Assembly: GCA_034509735.1 (NCBI GenBank)
Contig: JACGWO010000010.1
Span: forward strand, 5,270,001 to 5,334,000
DNA length: 64,000 bases
Direction: 5' to 3'
Source of the DNA: Sesamum alatum
Taxonomy: Eukaryota > Streptophyta > Magnoliopsida > Lamiales > Pedaliaceae
Part shown: in pieces, positions 45,421 to 57,149 of the stretch
Layout of the letters: every line of letters begins with the position of its first letter
Numbering within the stretch: the first letter of the stretch is position 1
Notes under the pieces: model-generated
What the model was told of the DNA's origin: nothing
Seen by the model: only the letters and a program-made list of their open reading frames with translations
The model's database searches: none
Position numbers and translations under genes: made by a program

Positions 45421-45584
45421 ATTTGCTTCGGTCCACGGCTTCTCACTTCGGCTTCTCATAAATAAATAGATACTACAATATTGGATTTTCTTTATTCAAA
45501 TTAGTATTACATTTTTTATTTTATTTAACATATATATAATGTGTATAAATATTTTTTAAATATAATAAATTATGTACTATTAAA

Positions 45585-45876
45585 CATTAGAAAAAATATG
45601 GCTTTTAATCATAGTTAATTATGATTGTTAAAAGAAAAAATCATTATGGATTTTAATTAATCACGGCTGCATATTAGGCTATTATCCGTTGTTTCTACAA
45701 GCGAAGCCAAAATATATGCTGCGGTTAAAAATCGTGCCAAATATTTTGGTCATATGTAAAATCATAGTGAATGTTGATTAGCCGTGGTCAGAACTTAAAT
45801 TTTCCCATCGATTTTATCTGGACGTGGTAGATAGTATTGATTTACTATGATTTTTAAATTATGGCAATGTATAGTG
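45585..45876. mobile_element. CACTA-like MITE (copy 2 only)
   Basis: Left end CATTAGAAAAAATATGGC; right end reversed CACTATACATTGCCATAA. The interior resembles 2159-2947. The corresponding upstream region of copy 1 does not contain it. The 3-bp flanks do not match. Confidence 0.5.
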
Positions 45877-46287
45877 CAGGAAATAATAAATTTTTGTAGT
45901 ATATATACATAGCTTGTATGGAAAATTCTTTTCTGACATATGATTCGTCATTTTTTTAAACTGTACATCAATAAATAACAAATATGTTGCACTTTGAGAG
46001 GCAAGTTGAAAATGTATTTTTGACTTTGTCTTCCGTCCTTTTTTGGATTCAAAGCCACTTGAATTCTAGCTGGGATTTTTGGATAGGAACCGACGTGATT
46101 GATCTAGTAAATGATGGGCTATAAACAAGATATTTGTAAAAGTAAAAAAAAAAAAATTCTTTCACATTTTAGTATCACAATAACATATCATGTAAAATTA
46201 AATAGAATTATAGGGTAATTTTCGCTCATTGACAGGACTAATCGATGTTTCACAAATCTCCAGTGCAAGTCTTTTCAATTTAATTAG

Positions 46288-46559
46288 AAAAAAAATGCAA
46301 GTAATCCCCCTGTGATATTACGAATGAACAAATTACTCTCTTATAAATAATAAAATAGCAATTTACCTCCCTGTGTTCTTTAAAAATGAATCAATTTAAC
46401 TCCTCGTGTTTTTTAAAATGGAGCAATTTACCTCCCTGTCTAAGGAGATATATATTGCTCCATTTTAAAGAACATACAACAGTAAATTGCTATTATTTTT
46501 TTATAGGGAATAATTCGCTCATTTACAATATCACATGGAGAAAAATTGCATTAAACTCA
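46288..46559. mobile_element. MITE with 9-bp TSD (copy 2 only)
   Basis: 272 bp with inverted ends (left CCCCCTGTGATATTACGAA; right reversed TCTCCATGTGATATTGTAA). Flanks TTTAATTAG (46279-46287) and TTTAAGTAG (46560-46568) match at 8 of 9. The paralogous site at about 25796-25804 has a single TTTAATTAG followed directly by TCTCGATCCC. Confidence 0.82.
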
Positions 46560-46880
46560 TTTAAGTAGTCTCGATCCCAAAATTCAAACAGGCAAGACTT
46601 GACCCCGCAAAACAAAAATAAAATCGAAGAATCGGTGCAAAATAATTAAGACTAGTAGAGAAAAATCCAGCAATTAGGGTAAATTAATAAAACTTGCTAA
46701 CAAGTCAAAACTTTGATTTAAAGATTGATGAAAAAGCCTAATTGATTTGTCACGTTTAGGGTTTTGACATCAAATGCATGTTGATCTCCAGTTCAAACTT
46801 CAAACATCCATTCAACGATGAATAAATTGGTGTGATTACAGTTACAAACTTGGAGACTTAAAATTCACAACCAAATTTGG

Positions 46881-47742
46881 AGCTTAAATTAATTTTTGTG
46901 TCGTAAATTAGGTCATTTGGTATTTTAACTTTTTAAGTTAGCATTTTGGTTTTATATCTTTTTAATTTTCGTTATTTCAATTCTTTTTTTTCACCGGAAT
47001 TCACCTCCATCGGCACTGGAAAAATCATGCAAATAGCTAGAAAAATTAGAGAGAAGAGTGAATTTATTGCTAATTATCAATGAATCTAGCAAGGGATAGG
47101 AATTTTAAGTTTTTGTAATTTCAAAATCAACATTAGAACAAAAATATTTCCTTGTAGAGTTAGAAAGAAATTTAAATGTTGCAAAACTTCATAACTGACA
47201 TTGGCAAAAAAAATTGAAAAGTTTTCCCCAAAATTTTACTAAATAATATTTTTGGTAGTAAAAAATTCTAGCAAAATCAGCAACAGAAAAAAATTGATGC
47301 TAAAATCAGCGGCGAGCTAATTACTAAGCAAATATTTTTCTTGCTAAATTGTTGCTAAGTTAAATTAGCAACGAATTTCACTATTTTTCAAGGAATTTGT
47401 GCCGTTGCAAACGACACTATTTCTGGTAGTGCGGCTAGAAGGTGAACTTCAAAGGAAAAAAAGGACCAAAATTGTGATATAAAGATCCACGATCAAAATA
47501 TTACCCTAAAACGTTAAAAGACAAATACTGGGAAAAATGAGCCAATAGAACAGTAGCCCCAATTTTCAAAGGTCACTTGAGATGCACATGCCTTTTTCTG
47601 ACGAGAAGGGTGAATTTCAACGAAAAAAATGGCTAAAATGGTGCAAATTAAAAAATGTAGGACCAAAATGTTATCCTACAAAGTTATAGAACAAAAATGC
47701 AAAATAACCCAACTTATTGGACAAAAAATGCATTTAAGCCCC
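46881..47742. mobile_element. MULE-like foldback element with nested CACTA MITE (unit C)
   Basis: Paralogue of 26389-27255, with the same AAATTTGG flanks (46873-46880 and 47743-47750). The nested CACTA element is 47014-47431 with CGG on both sides. This copy is complete, whereas unit B retains only its right part. Confidence 0.75.
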
Positions 47743-47760
47743 AAATTTGGGACTAATATA

Positions 47761-48543
47761 TGTGATGCCCCTCAAATATTTTTTTCTCATAAGCCCACAA
47801 ACAAGGAAGTGGACCCCATCCAAGCAACCCAACAAGGCAAAGACCTGTTGGCCAGCCATGAGCAGGGCATTTAGCCCATAACTTGTATTATCTTTATCAA
47901 CCTAACAAGCCTAATGAATATGCTCATTCCAGCAAGACGAGTCAGCATACAGCAGCAATTTCATGTTTTACAAGTCGTTGACACCTTGGGACACGTCATA
48001 CTAAAAAATCTCTAATAAAATCCAAGTAGTCTGGTTGAAATCAACTTCTCAAGCAGTTAGATAACAACATACAGGATACTCGTCCAGACTGGGCAAGACT
48101 CGGTCAAAGGGTCATATCTTCGTCTAGATAAGTCCAAATCCTAAACCATTTTTTTGATTATTTATCTAACACGTGCGGCTACCCAGCGGTGCATGATTCA
48201 CCCTTATAGCTCTCCAAATCTTGCTCCACAGACATCTATAAATTGAGACGGTATGCTAACATTTTGGTAACATCTACGATCATACTCTAACTCTCATTCT
48301 CTCTCGGTTTCTAAGTTACTTTTAGCTCACATTTTGCACTCCCCACGAGTTATATCACTCCATCATCATTTTCAACCATTATTCTCACATTCAAGTTTTC
48401 CCTTTTGTTTCTTTAGGAAGAACATTAATGCCTTAACTATCGGAGTGCTAACCTCTGTTTTGCAGTTTAGTCCTTATTTGATCATAGGATTTTCTTGAAG
48501 ATCCTTCGGTCATTGTGGCGCTGTTAGACCCCGATACACATCA
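47761..48543 (+). repeat. Gypsy 5' LTR (unit C)
   Basis: 783 bp, TGTGATGCCCC...ACACATCA, then TTGGCGCCGTATGTGAGAA. Nearly identical to the unit B LTR by eye. No 3' partner. Confidence 0.82.
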
Positions 48544-48589
48544 TTGGCGCCGTATGTGAGAACAGTTTAGACGTGAGAAACGGCAAGTT

Positions 48590-49072
48590 CGGATAATGGA
48601 GATGACAATGGATCTTTCGAGGGAAACACTTCCCTCCCCGTTGCAGCAGGTTCTGTTGTTCCACCTCCAGAGCAAGCACTAGGGGGACTTAGTACCCTCC
48701 CTCAAGCTTTTAGCCCGCAGGCGCTGCTTGATGCCGCCAACTTGCTCTTCTATGAGCAGCTCCCCCAGTTCATTGTGGTGATCATCAACTCAATCCCATG
48801 AGGCTCCCAAGCTAGCGGAGCGAGACAATCTTCTCAATAGAAAAGGAGCAAAACATAAGGCGATCAAGGAACCAATGAACAGATTCTCATTGTGCTCCAG
48901 CAGGATGGACCTATACCTACTGACCCTAGCAGCAAGAAAGCAACCAACCAGGAACCTCTCGAGATCTGGCGCTCTCTCAAGAAAGAAGTGGTGGATCTCC
49001 ACCAGGAGGTAAGAAAGGAAGCATTGCCTGCAGAGCGACACATTCCCTTTAGTGCTGAAATCGTGGCATAAG
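48590..49072 (+). pseudogene. Gypsy gag 5' part (unit C), cut by a deletion
   Basis: Same N-terminal gag region as unit B (GGACTTAGTACCCTCCCTC, then GATCTGGCGCTCTCTCAAGA). At about 49072 (CGTGGCATA|AGATTTAGTT) it jumps straight into the 3' part of repeat R, equivalent to about 33938 in unit B, so roughly 1.65 kb including the second half of gag is deleted. Confidence 0.8.
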
Positions 49073-49352
49073 ATTTAGTTATAATCTTCATTTGCATAAT
49101 CAATTATAAAACTGTACATCCAAACGTTAGAATCATTTTTTTTCCAAAGTCAATTATTCCAAAGATCGGTTATTTCAATTTTACAATCACGGAGCCAAAC
49201 GCAACCTTAATTAATTGCTGTGAAATTTTTTTATGTGAAAATGATGAACTATTATTTTATTTTATTTTTGAGTAAATCGATGATAATTATCAATCATCAA
49301 TATCAAATATTTATATCTAACAACTACTGATAATTATAATCATTTATACTAA
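49073..49352. repeat. Repeat R 3' end and left half of SINE (unit C)
   Basis: 49073-49221 matches the end of repeat R up to CTTAATTAATTGCTGTG. 49222-49352 matches 34086-34212, the 3' half of the SINE. The Helitron begins at the same base of the SINE as in unit B, so the insertion is identical by descent. Confidence 0.75.
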
Positions 49353-49710
49353 CTAGCAAGGAACACGTGCGTTGCACGTTATTCCTATAATGTGATGAAA
49401 ATTAATTATTGTATTTTTTAAGAATACAAAATATTTTTTAAATTAGTAAATGCGTAAAGTAAAAAATTCAAAAGGTTGTAATAGATAAAATAAATGGTCT
49501 TAGCTAAACGTTGTTAAATCTTAATAACATAATACAAAAGCTAACTAAGATTGAAAAAATAATTTTCATATGAGCTCCATCAATTCTTCTCTTGTTTGAT
49601 CTTCACATACCAATAACTTTTCTTCTTGTTTGCTCTTGCAAATTACTTCATGCATTTATTTTTTAAACTTCCAAGTGTTTCTTTATCATCACTGGAAATT
49701 TCAATCTTCA

Positions 49711-50335
49711 TTACACCCTTATTCTCCTTTTGTGGTGGCTTTTTATCATTTTTTGAAGAAACTGCAGTATCGTTCTTATAAACTGGAGTTGATGTTCCAA
49801 ATCTTTCCACTTCATCTTCCTTCTTCGTTTGATCATAGGTACCTGATGTGTATCACTCATATCAATAGGAACATCAGGGAAATCATATGACTTGATGCTT
49901 TTTCCCATGCTCTCTAAGAAAAAATTCAAACTTTTCAAAGTTTTGGCTACTTGTAGTTCAATTGAGCTTCCATGTTCTCTTTTGAAGTCTTCAGACATAG
50001 CCTCAAAATATGTATCCCAAAGAATTCTGACATCAGTTGGTGTGCAATAGACTAAGATGATTGCGACTAATCTTCGTAGTTCATAGGGCATTTGAAAAGT
50101 GACAGCTTCATTTAAACATTCAATAATACTCTAATCATATTCCAGCAATCCTCTTTTGCCTGCAGCTTGTTTTGAAACTGGAGCATTGTACACCATTTAC
50201 AGTGAGTAAATCCTGGAAAGATGTTGATCCTCTAACATGATTTAATAGCAATCTAAGATAGTATCTCTCTCCTTCAATTGGATTTGCAACATTTATTCCC
50301 CAATCACACCTCTTTTCTTTCTCTCCCTCCAACAT
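49711..50335 (-). pseudogene. Helitron E region after Rep
   Basis: 50135-50335 (INVANPIEGERYYLRLLLNH) and 49711-50091 (MPYELRRLVAIILVYCTPTD, YDFPDVPIDMSDTHQVPM) correspond to 34744-35300 of D. As in D there is no helicase domain before the 3' end. Confidence 0.75.
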
Positions 50336-50502
50336 TTATCCTTTTTGTCTCATACATAATATTCTGGAAACTCTCTGTATAATAAGGTTCTTGCCTTTTC
50401 ACTTTGAGAACACATAGAGAAATATTCTGTGAGCATTGTTCTTGACGCATGATCCCATCTTAAAATGTTCTCTAAATTTTGATTAGCCCAATAAGTCACA
50501 CA

Positions 50503-51687
50503 TTATTGATTTGGAAGGTGAAGCTGCAAGTTGACAACTACTAGATATATCTCATTTAAATTGAATTCATAGATTCTCCACATTGCTTCTTGAGCAGAGA
50601 CCCATCTAGCATCTTGAAATTGTTTAATTTCATCAACTGAATTTTCTTCAGGGATCTGAATTGCCACTCTATCATGTCCCTTATAAACATATTTATATAG
50701 ATATTTCACCGCAGTCACTCCCGAACATATCTCAACATTGATATGACAATTATATCTTAATAAGAGATATGGATTGTAAGGTACGACCCATTGATTGTTG
50801 AGTGTTGCATTACGAACTTGAATTGTACGTCCATCTTTCCTTCTTCTGTAAATAGGATAACCATCTTTACCTTGTATTGTAGATTCACAATATGATCTTG
50901 GGTAATGGTATTTGTACTTTCCATCCACCATATAAGAGTTATTCAAATTCTTATCTCCACATGGACCATACATCATATGTTTTTATAACCAAATCATAGA
51001 GTTCAGGATGTTTTTCTTGATCAGGAATTTCAGCATAGACAAACCTATCAAACTGGTCCGGGGTTGTAATTTTATACTCAGACTTCAAAATTATCAATAG
51101 ATGAGTATGTGGTAGTCCCCTTTTCTGAAAATCAATTACATGGACATTTTCAGCTACCTTTCCAAATATTTCTTTCTTAAACAATTGATCTTTCAAATCC
51201 TGCAATTTTGCTCGAAATACTCTTGTGGTCAAATCTAGTCTGTCTTGAGCACGTTGACCATCATATAATTTTTCTCGTATCTCCTTCCATTCTGGATTGC
51301 ATGTTATTGTAACAAAGAGATCCGATTTTCCAAATGTTTGTACTAATGCTAATGCATCAAGATATCTACGCCGCATGTCTCTCGGATCCCCAATAAATGA
51401 TGCAGGAAGAACAATTCTTTTGCTGACTTCACTCCTCTAGTTTCTCCTCTTGAGACACTATCCATTATTCCTTGGTATAATTCAGCTCTCATATTTGATT
51501 GATTTTGGCGATAGTAATCTAATCTTATCGTCTCCAATTTTATGTACATGTCTACCACGTATTGTTGTAGTAATTTTCCAGCAAAGAGAAGTTTAGGTTG
51601 CCTTGGGTTTCTAATTTGTAGCCTAAAGCAACTGTATTCTCTACATGAGATCTTCTTATTGCTTTCTTTACCAAGAACTATAATCAA
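50503..51687 (-). pseudogene. Helitron E Rep domain, frameshifted
   Basis: 51349-51687 continues through AELYQGIMDSVSRGETRGVK where D is frameshifted. It then shares with D the frameshift before RRRYLDALALVQTFGKSD (50951-51376, HUH motif GLPHTHLLI). An extra T at about 50981 (TTTTT for TTTT) shifts the frame again into 50503-50976 (KYLYKYVYKGHD). The TAA at 50503 is shared with D. Confidence 0.88.
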
Positions 51688-52184
51688 AATTCAAAAGGAA
51701 AATAAAAATATGTATAAAGCTTGAAAAGATATAAAAAGATTAATTTCAATTGCATAGTTTGAAAAAAAATATTAACTATATTAGCAAATTTATATTTATC
51801 CTAAAAAACTGGAGTTTTTTTTTTCTTTGAAGAATACATACCTTCTTGTTCTTGAGCGAGAATATCGTCGGCAGAAGAAGATGTTGGTAATGTAAGAGCA
51901 GTTTAATTGTACATTTTGATTATTCACTGAAACATCACAAATTTGATAAAATAGAGCGATATTTTAAAAATATAGAAATGACATAAGTATGTGATTGGAG
52001 CTTTTAATGGCTGTAGGTTTATTTTATTACTTACTTTCTTGCTCTTGATTCTCATCAATAGAAAGTCTTGAGCGGCCTAAAGTACAAAAAAATATATTAT
52101 TAATTAAAAATTGAAACATGATTATAAACTATATAATAATAAATATAATTATAGAAAATATGGACTTTTTTTCGCAATAGCAAA

Positions 52185-53160
52185 GGGAAAATAGCCTTTT
52201 TGGTCCCATAACTTAGGGCCTTTTCACTTTTGGTACCATCCGTTATAGGATTAACACTTTTGGTCCCGTAACTTACAAAAATTAGCAGTTTTCGTCCTCC
52301 CCCGTTTTTTCATTATTTTTTTAACGGAAATGGCCTTTTGGCTGTTAACTTTTTCAAATTGAAGGAAAATTTGGCACCCTTTGTGCTTGGTACCATTTTT
52401 GGCGGGAATATAACTACTATTGAGAGCTAAAATAAAAAATTGAAGGAAATTAAAGCAAATAAAGGTGATTTCTATCCTCTCTTACAAAAAATAATCTTTC
52501 TTTTAATTTTATTTGTGTTGCAATTTATCATTTTCTAGAGACTCTGTAAATATTAGAACAAGTGCTGATCCACAAAAAATTCAAATAACCCAATGTAAGC
52601 ATATAAATTACATAAATTGCATAAATTATAAAAAAAATTAATTACATAAATTGCATAAATTACAAAAATTCAATTACATAAATTGCATAAATATTTACTT
52701 GAATATTTACATAAATCAAGTACATATTCAATTTCAAGAGCTTAAATCTTTGTAATTTATGCAATTTAATATAATTTATGTGGTTACATTGGGTTACTTG
52801 AATTTTTTATGGGTCAACACTTATTCTAATATTTACAGAGTTCGTAGAAAATGATAAATTGCAACACAAATAAAATTAAAGAAGGAAAGATTGTTCTTTG
52901 CGAGAGAGGATAGAAATCACCTTTATTTGCCCTAATCTCCTTCAATTTTTTATTTTAGCTGTCAATATTAGTTATATTCCCGCCAAATATGATACCGAGC
53001 ACAAAGAGCGCCAGTTTTTCTTTCAATTTGAAAAAGTTAACGGCCAAATGGCCATTTCTGTTAAAAAACTAACGGAAAAATAGGAGAGGACGAAAACTGA
53101 TAATTTTTGTAAGTTACGGGACCAAAAGTGCTAAAATCGTAATGGATGGTACCAATAGTG
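52185..53160. mobile_element. Foldback element in Helitron E, right end lost
   Basis: Paralogue of 37041-38047 with the same left flank (AATAGCAAA before GGGAAAATAGCC). The last roughly 70 bp and the right TSD are missing because the junction with the Gypsy fragment falls at 53160. Confidence 0.82.
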
Positions 53161-53952
53161 GCTAGGGGGCCGGGAGAAGCGAATGATGCTCCCTCTGCAC
53201 GGAGGCTCCCTGCCCAGCTGGGTGAGGCGTTTTTCCCTCCTTCCAAGGTACGGAACAAGGCTCCTCCTCACTTGGAGGCCCAGTTGGAATGTTTACAGAA
53301 GAGCTTGCAGGATGTCCAACACAGGATGATGGGAGTCCCCCTGGAGAGCCATAGAGGTATCCCTTTTAGCGAGGGGGTTATGGAAGACGAGTTACCGCCC
53401 ACTTGTCGTACACCCACCATCGCAGAGTATGATGGTACTATAGACCCTCAGGAGCATCTGTCTCGTTTAAAAAACATATCGCTCTTATATAGATACATCG
53501 ATGGAATCAAATGCCATGTATTTGTTACCACTTTTGTCTGAGCCACTTAGTAGTGGTTCAACTAGCTGCCGGCAGGGTGAGTAGGGAGTTTCTCGGTATT
53601 TCACTTATTGTTCCTACACCAGTTTGCTAGCATCCAGAAACATTGTAAGACCTCCCTCAACCTTTTTGCTGTCAAGTAAAAGGATTCTAAGTCTTTAAGG
53701 GATCACTTGCACCGGTTCAACATCGCGGCTTTAGAGGTCCCGGTGACCACCCAGGAGGTCAAAGCCAGCGCTTTCTCTCAGGGACTGATGGACGGGGACT
53801 TATTCAAGTCTTTAGGCAAGAAGCTCGCTCCCGATTTCAATAGCCTTCTGGCTAGAGCGGCTAACTACATCAACATGGAGGATGCTCGAATGTCGAAAAG
53901 GGAGAGTCAGGGAGAAAAAAAGGAAAGAAACAAAGGAAGAGGGGTCTACTAA
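53161..53952 (+). pseudogene. Gypsy gag
   Basis: 53161-53541 has MEDELPPTCRTPTIAEYDGT and DPQEHLSRLKNISLLY, the start of the retrotransposon gag domain. After stops, 53707-53952 has HRFNIAALEVPVTTQEVK, FSQGLMDGDLFKSLGKK and a Lys/Arg-rich tail. A KFCDFQNDYGHTTNKCQHLK-type motif can be read near 54115-54175. Confidence 0.8.
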
Positions 53953-54389
53953 GAAGACGAAATTTGATACCCAAGACAAATTTCCCTCTCAGAGGGGGAG
54001 TTCCTATATATACACCTTTGAATTCTCCCATCTCCCAGGCCCTCTTGGATATGGAAGGCAAGGGGTTGTTACATCGCCCTCGAGGGGCACAAGAGGGGCC
54101 TACACGGTTTAAGTCGAATAAGTTTTGTGATTCCAGAATGATTATGGCCATACCACGAACAAGTGTCAGCACCTAAAGATCAAAGTAGAGCAGTTGGTCC
54201 AAAACAGGCACCTTCAATAGTTCGTATCCTGAGATAAATTTCAAGCCACATGGCCCTACCAAAGGAAAGAGGGCGGCAAGGGGAAGGACCCCCATGAAGG
54301 GGTGCTGAATCCCCCCAATCCAAGCAGCGCAGGCGGGGTCCCCAGGAAGTCCGGACGAAGATAATTGCCCTCAGAAATGAGTTATTCGT

Positions 54390-54890
54390 ATGAGATCTCG
54401 GGGTCCCCTAGGAAGGGACTCTCACGGTACCCGAAAGGCGTGCGTTAGGGAGGCTGAAAGATGTGTAGCTGTGGGGATGTGGGAGATTGATGCTCCTCCT
54501 AGTACCCCCATCATTCAATTCTCACCAGGAGAAAGGGCGGTCACAACTCTTCCTCATAATGATGCGTTAGTAATTACGGCCACAATCACAAAGTATGAAG
54601 TCAATCGAGTCTTTGTAGACTCGGGAAGCTCAGTAGATATCTTATTTGGAGAACAATATGACCAAATACAGTTGGGAAGATTCCCTCTAGAGAGGTTGGA
54701 CACCTCATTGTAGGGATTTGCTGATGAAAAGGTACACCCTCGGGGTTTGGTCACGCTCCCGTTATCCTTTGTGAAAGACCCCCTCCGAAGGACATGCTTG
54801 ATAAAGTTCCTCGTAGTGGATACTCCTTTAGCTTACAATATGATTTTGGGGAGACCTACCTTTAATACATTTCAAGTAATCATCTCTACT
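54390..54890 (+). pseudogene. Gypsy aspartic protease
   Basis: 54390-54713 encodes PHNDALVITATITKYEVNRV and the active-site motif VFVDSGSSVDILF. The following frame (GFADEKVHPRGLVTLPLSF, then YNMILGRPTFN at about 54837) completes the protease fold. A TAG at about 54713 interrupts it. Confidence 0.82.
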
Positions 54891-55375
54891 TAGCACATGA
54901 AAATCAAATTTCCCGTGTTCGGAGGAGTAGGTGAAGTAGAAGGAGATCAGCGGCAGTCTAGGAAATGCTATGTGGAGGTCCTGTACGCAAAGGGCAGAAG
55001 AGAGGCGCCCCTGAATTGCCCTCAGAAGAAGGTCGCAAGCAGTAGGGGACCCCTCTGCGAGGAGGATCTGATGCAGGGAGGAGAACCTGCTAAGGTTCTC
55101 CTGGCCGAAGAATTATTAGTCGTAGAGTTGGATCCCCAGGGAGGACCACTCGAGTAGGATCTCAGCTATCAAAGGACCTTCAGAAGGATCTAATACAATG
55201 TCTACGGAAGAACATTGATATCTTCTCTTAGTCCCCACAAAATTTGGAAGGCATTGACCCTACGGTCATCACCCATCATCTCAATATTGATTCCCCGAGA
55301 AAACCCATTAAGCAAAAGAAAAGGCATTTCGGCCCGGGGAAGGACTAAATCATTCAGGATGAGGTGTAAAAGCTA

Positions 55376-56408
55376 TTGATGGAAGGGCATATCTGGGAAA
55401 TACAGTTCCCTAAGTGGCTTTCGAATGTGGTGCTCGTCCCCAAGCCTGGAGAAAAATGGAGAATGTGCGTGGATATTAGGGATCTCAATAATGCTTGCCC
55501 CAAGGATTTCTACCCCTTGCCACGTATTGACCAACTGGTTGATTCTACATCAGGTTGCGAATTACTGAGCATGATGGATGATTCTCAAGGATATCATCAG
55601 ATCATGCTTGTCCCCGAGGATCAAAAGCGAGTTAGCTTTATCACTTTGATAGGCACTTTTTGGTACATAGCCATGCCTTTTGCCTCAAGAATGCTAGGGC
55701 CACATATCAATGGTTGGTGGATAAGATATTCTGGGCACAGATAGGCCGAAATATGGAGGTATATGTGGATGACATGCTTGTGAAAAGTTAGAAAGCATAA
55801 GACCACGTCATGGACCTAGAGGAAACCTTTAATGTCTTCAGAAGATATCGGTTGAAATTGAATTTGGCCAAGTGCTTTCGGCGTAAGGGGGCGTTTTTTA
55901 GGAGAGGGGGATCGAAGCCAATCCCCTCAAAATCAAAGTAGTATTGGATATGAAAGCCCCTACTAGCGTCAACGAAGTGCAACGACTCACTGGGAGGATA
56001 ACTGCCCTAAGCCGATTTATCGCCAAGTCTGCAGATAGGAGTCTCTCATTCTTTAAAGTATTACGGAAGGCCACACACTTGAGGGGGGGGGGGGGCAAAT
56101 GTGATATAGCCTTCGAGGAACTCAAGAAGTACCTGACCGAGCTTCCCCTCTTGGTCAAACCTTCACCAGGCGACACCCTGTGTGTCTATCTCTCTCCCAC
56201 GACTCAGGCAGTGAGTTCCGTCTTGTTACGAGAGGAGGAGGGTATGCAGTTGCCTATATACTATGTAAGCAAGGTTCTCAATGGAGTTGAGGGACGATAC
56301 ACTAATATAGAGAAAGTAGCTTTCGCATTAGTCATCACAGCCTGGAGTTTGAGGCTGTATTTTCTGTCACACCCCATAGGAGTGCGTACTAATCACCCTC
56401 TCAAATAA
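55376..56408 (+). pseudogene. Gypsy reverse transcriptase and RNase H
   Basis: 55376-55744 encodes IQFPKWLSNVVLVPKPGEKW, RMCVDIRDLNNACPKD and MMDDSQGYHQI. The catalytic YVDDM follows at about 55761. 55944-56408 encodes VNEVQRLTGRITALSRFIAK, then LCVYLSPTTQAVSSVLLREE and YTNIEKVAFALVITAWSLR (RNase H). There are several frame breaks and a poly-G run. Confidence 0.88.
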
Positions 56409-56559
56409 GTCTTGCAAAAACCTGACACGTCAGGGTGCCTAATTAAATGAGACATAGAGCTTAGTGAGCATGACATAACATGTCTTCCTCAAACAGCAAT
56501 AAAGGCCCAAACGTTAGTGGACTTTATGTCCGAGACAGCATTTTCGCCACCCAGTAAGG

Positions 56560-57105
56560 GGCGCAGGCTGTTGCATACAAATAGGTCCCCCACTGCTCAG
56601 GGTAACGGGAAGGCTTGGTTATCACCCCACTTGAATTAGTGGACCTAGAATTCGCTCTCAAGTTTGGCTTCGAAGCCTCCAATAATGAGGTTGAATATGA
56701 AGCCTTAGCCCTGGGGATGAAGATAGCCTGGGAAGTGGGGGCGCGCCAGCTGATGGCATACTCCAACTCCCAGCTCATTGTAAAACAAATAGAGGGGAGT
56801 TATGAGGCTAAGGAGATACCGTGAGACAGTACCTCCGACGGATAGAAGAATGGAACGCAAAGTTTGATGACTTCAAACTTATCCAAATCCCACGAGAAGA
56901 AAACAGCAAGGCCGACTACCTGTCTAAGTTAGCAAGCGCCCTAGAGGACTGCAGAACTCGGCAGATAACCATCCAGTACCTCCCACGGGTGGACTCCCTC
57001 TCAGAGGTTCAAACGGTGCAGCAAGAGGGAGATTGGAGGCAGGCCGTACAAGCTTGGTTGAAGCATGGCCATCTTCTAGAAGATCGGTGGAAGCGACCCG
57101 ACTAA
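56560..57105 (+). pseudogene. Gypsy plant-type RNase H domain
   Basis: Two overlapping open pieces: 56615-56824 (LEFALKFGFEASNNEVEYEA, LALGMKIAWEVGARQL, YSNSQLIVKQIEGSYEAK) and 56821-57105 (WNAKFDDFKLIQIPREENSK, ADYLSKLAS). This second RNase H is characteristic of Tat-lineage Gypsy elements. Confidence 0.85.
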
Positions 57106-57149
57106 AAAAGGAGCGCCACTCGTTTCTGGCTACATGGAGACATATTGTA

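Larger units (their letters stand above)
49353..53160 (-). mobile_element. Helitron E, truncated paralogue of Helitron D
   Basis: Matches 34213 to about 38000 of Helitron D at very high identity by eye, including the nested foldback element. It stops abruptly at 53160 within that element and is joined to Gypsy internal sequence, so the 5' half of the Helitron (N-terminal transposase and TC terminus) is missing. The 3' end is intact, with a perfect 6-bp hairpin (49365-49379) 12 nt from CTAG. Confidence 0.9.
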
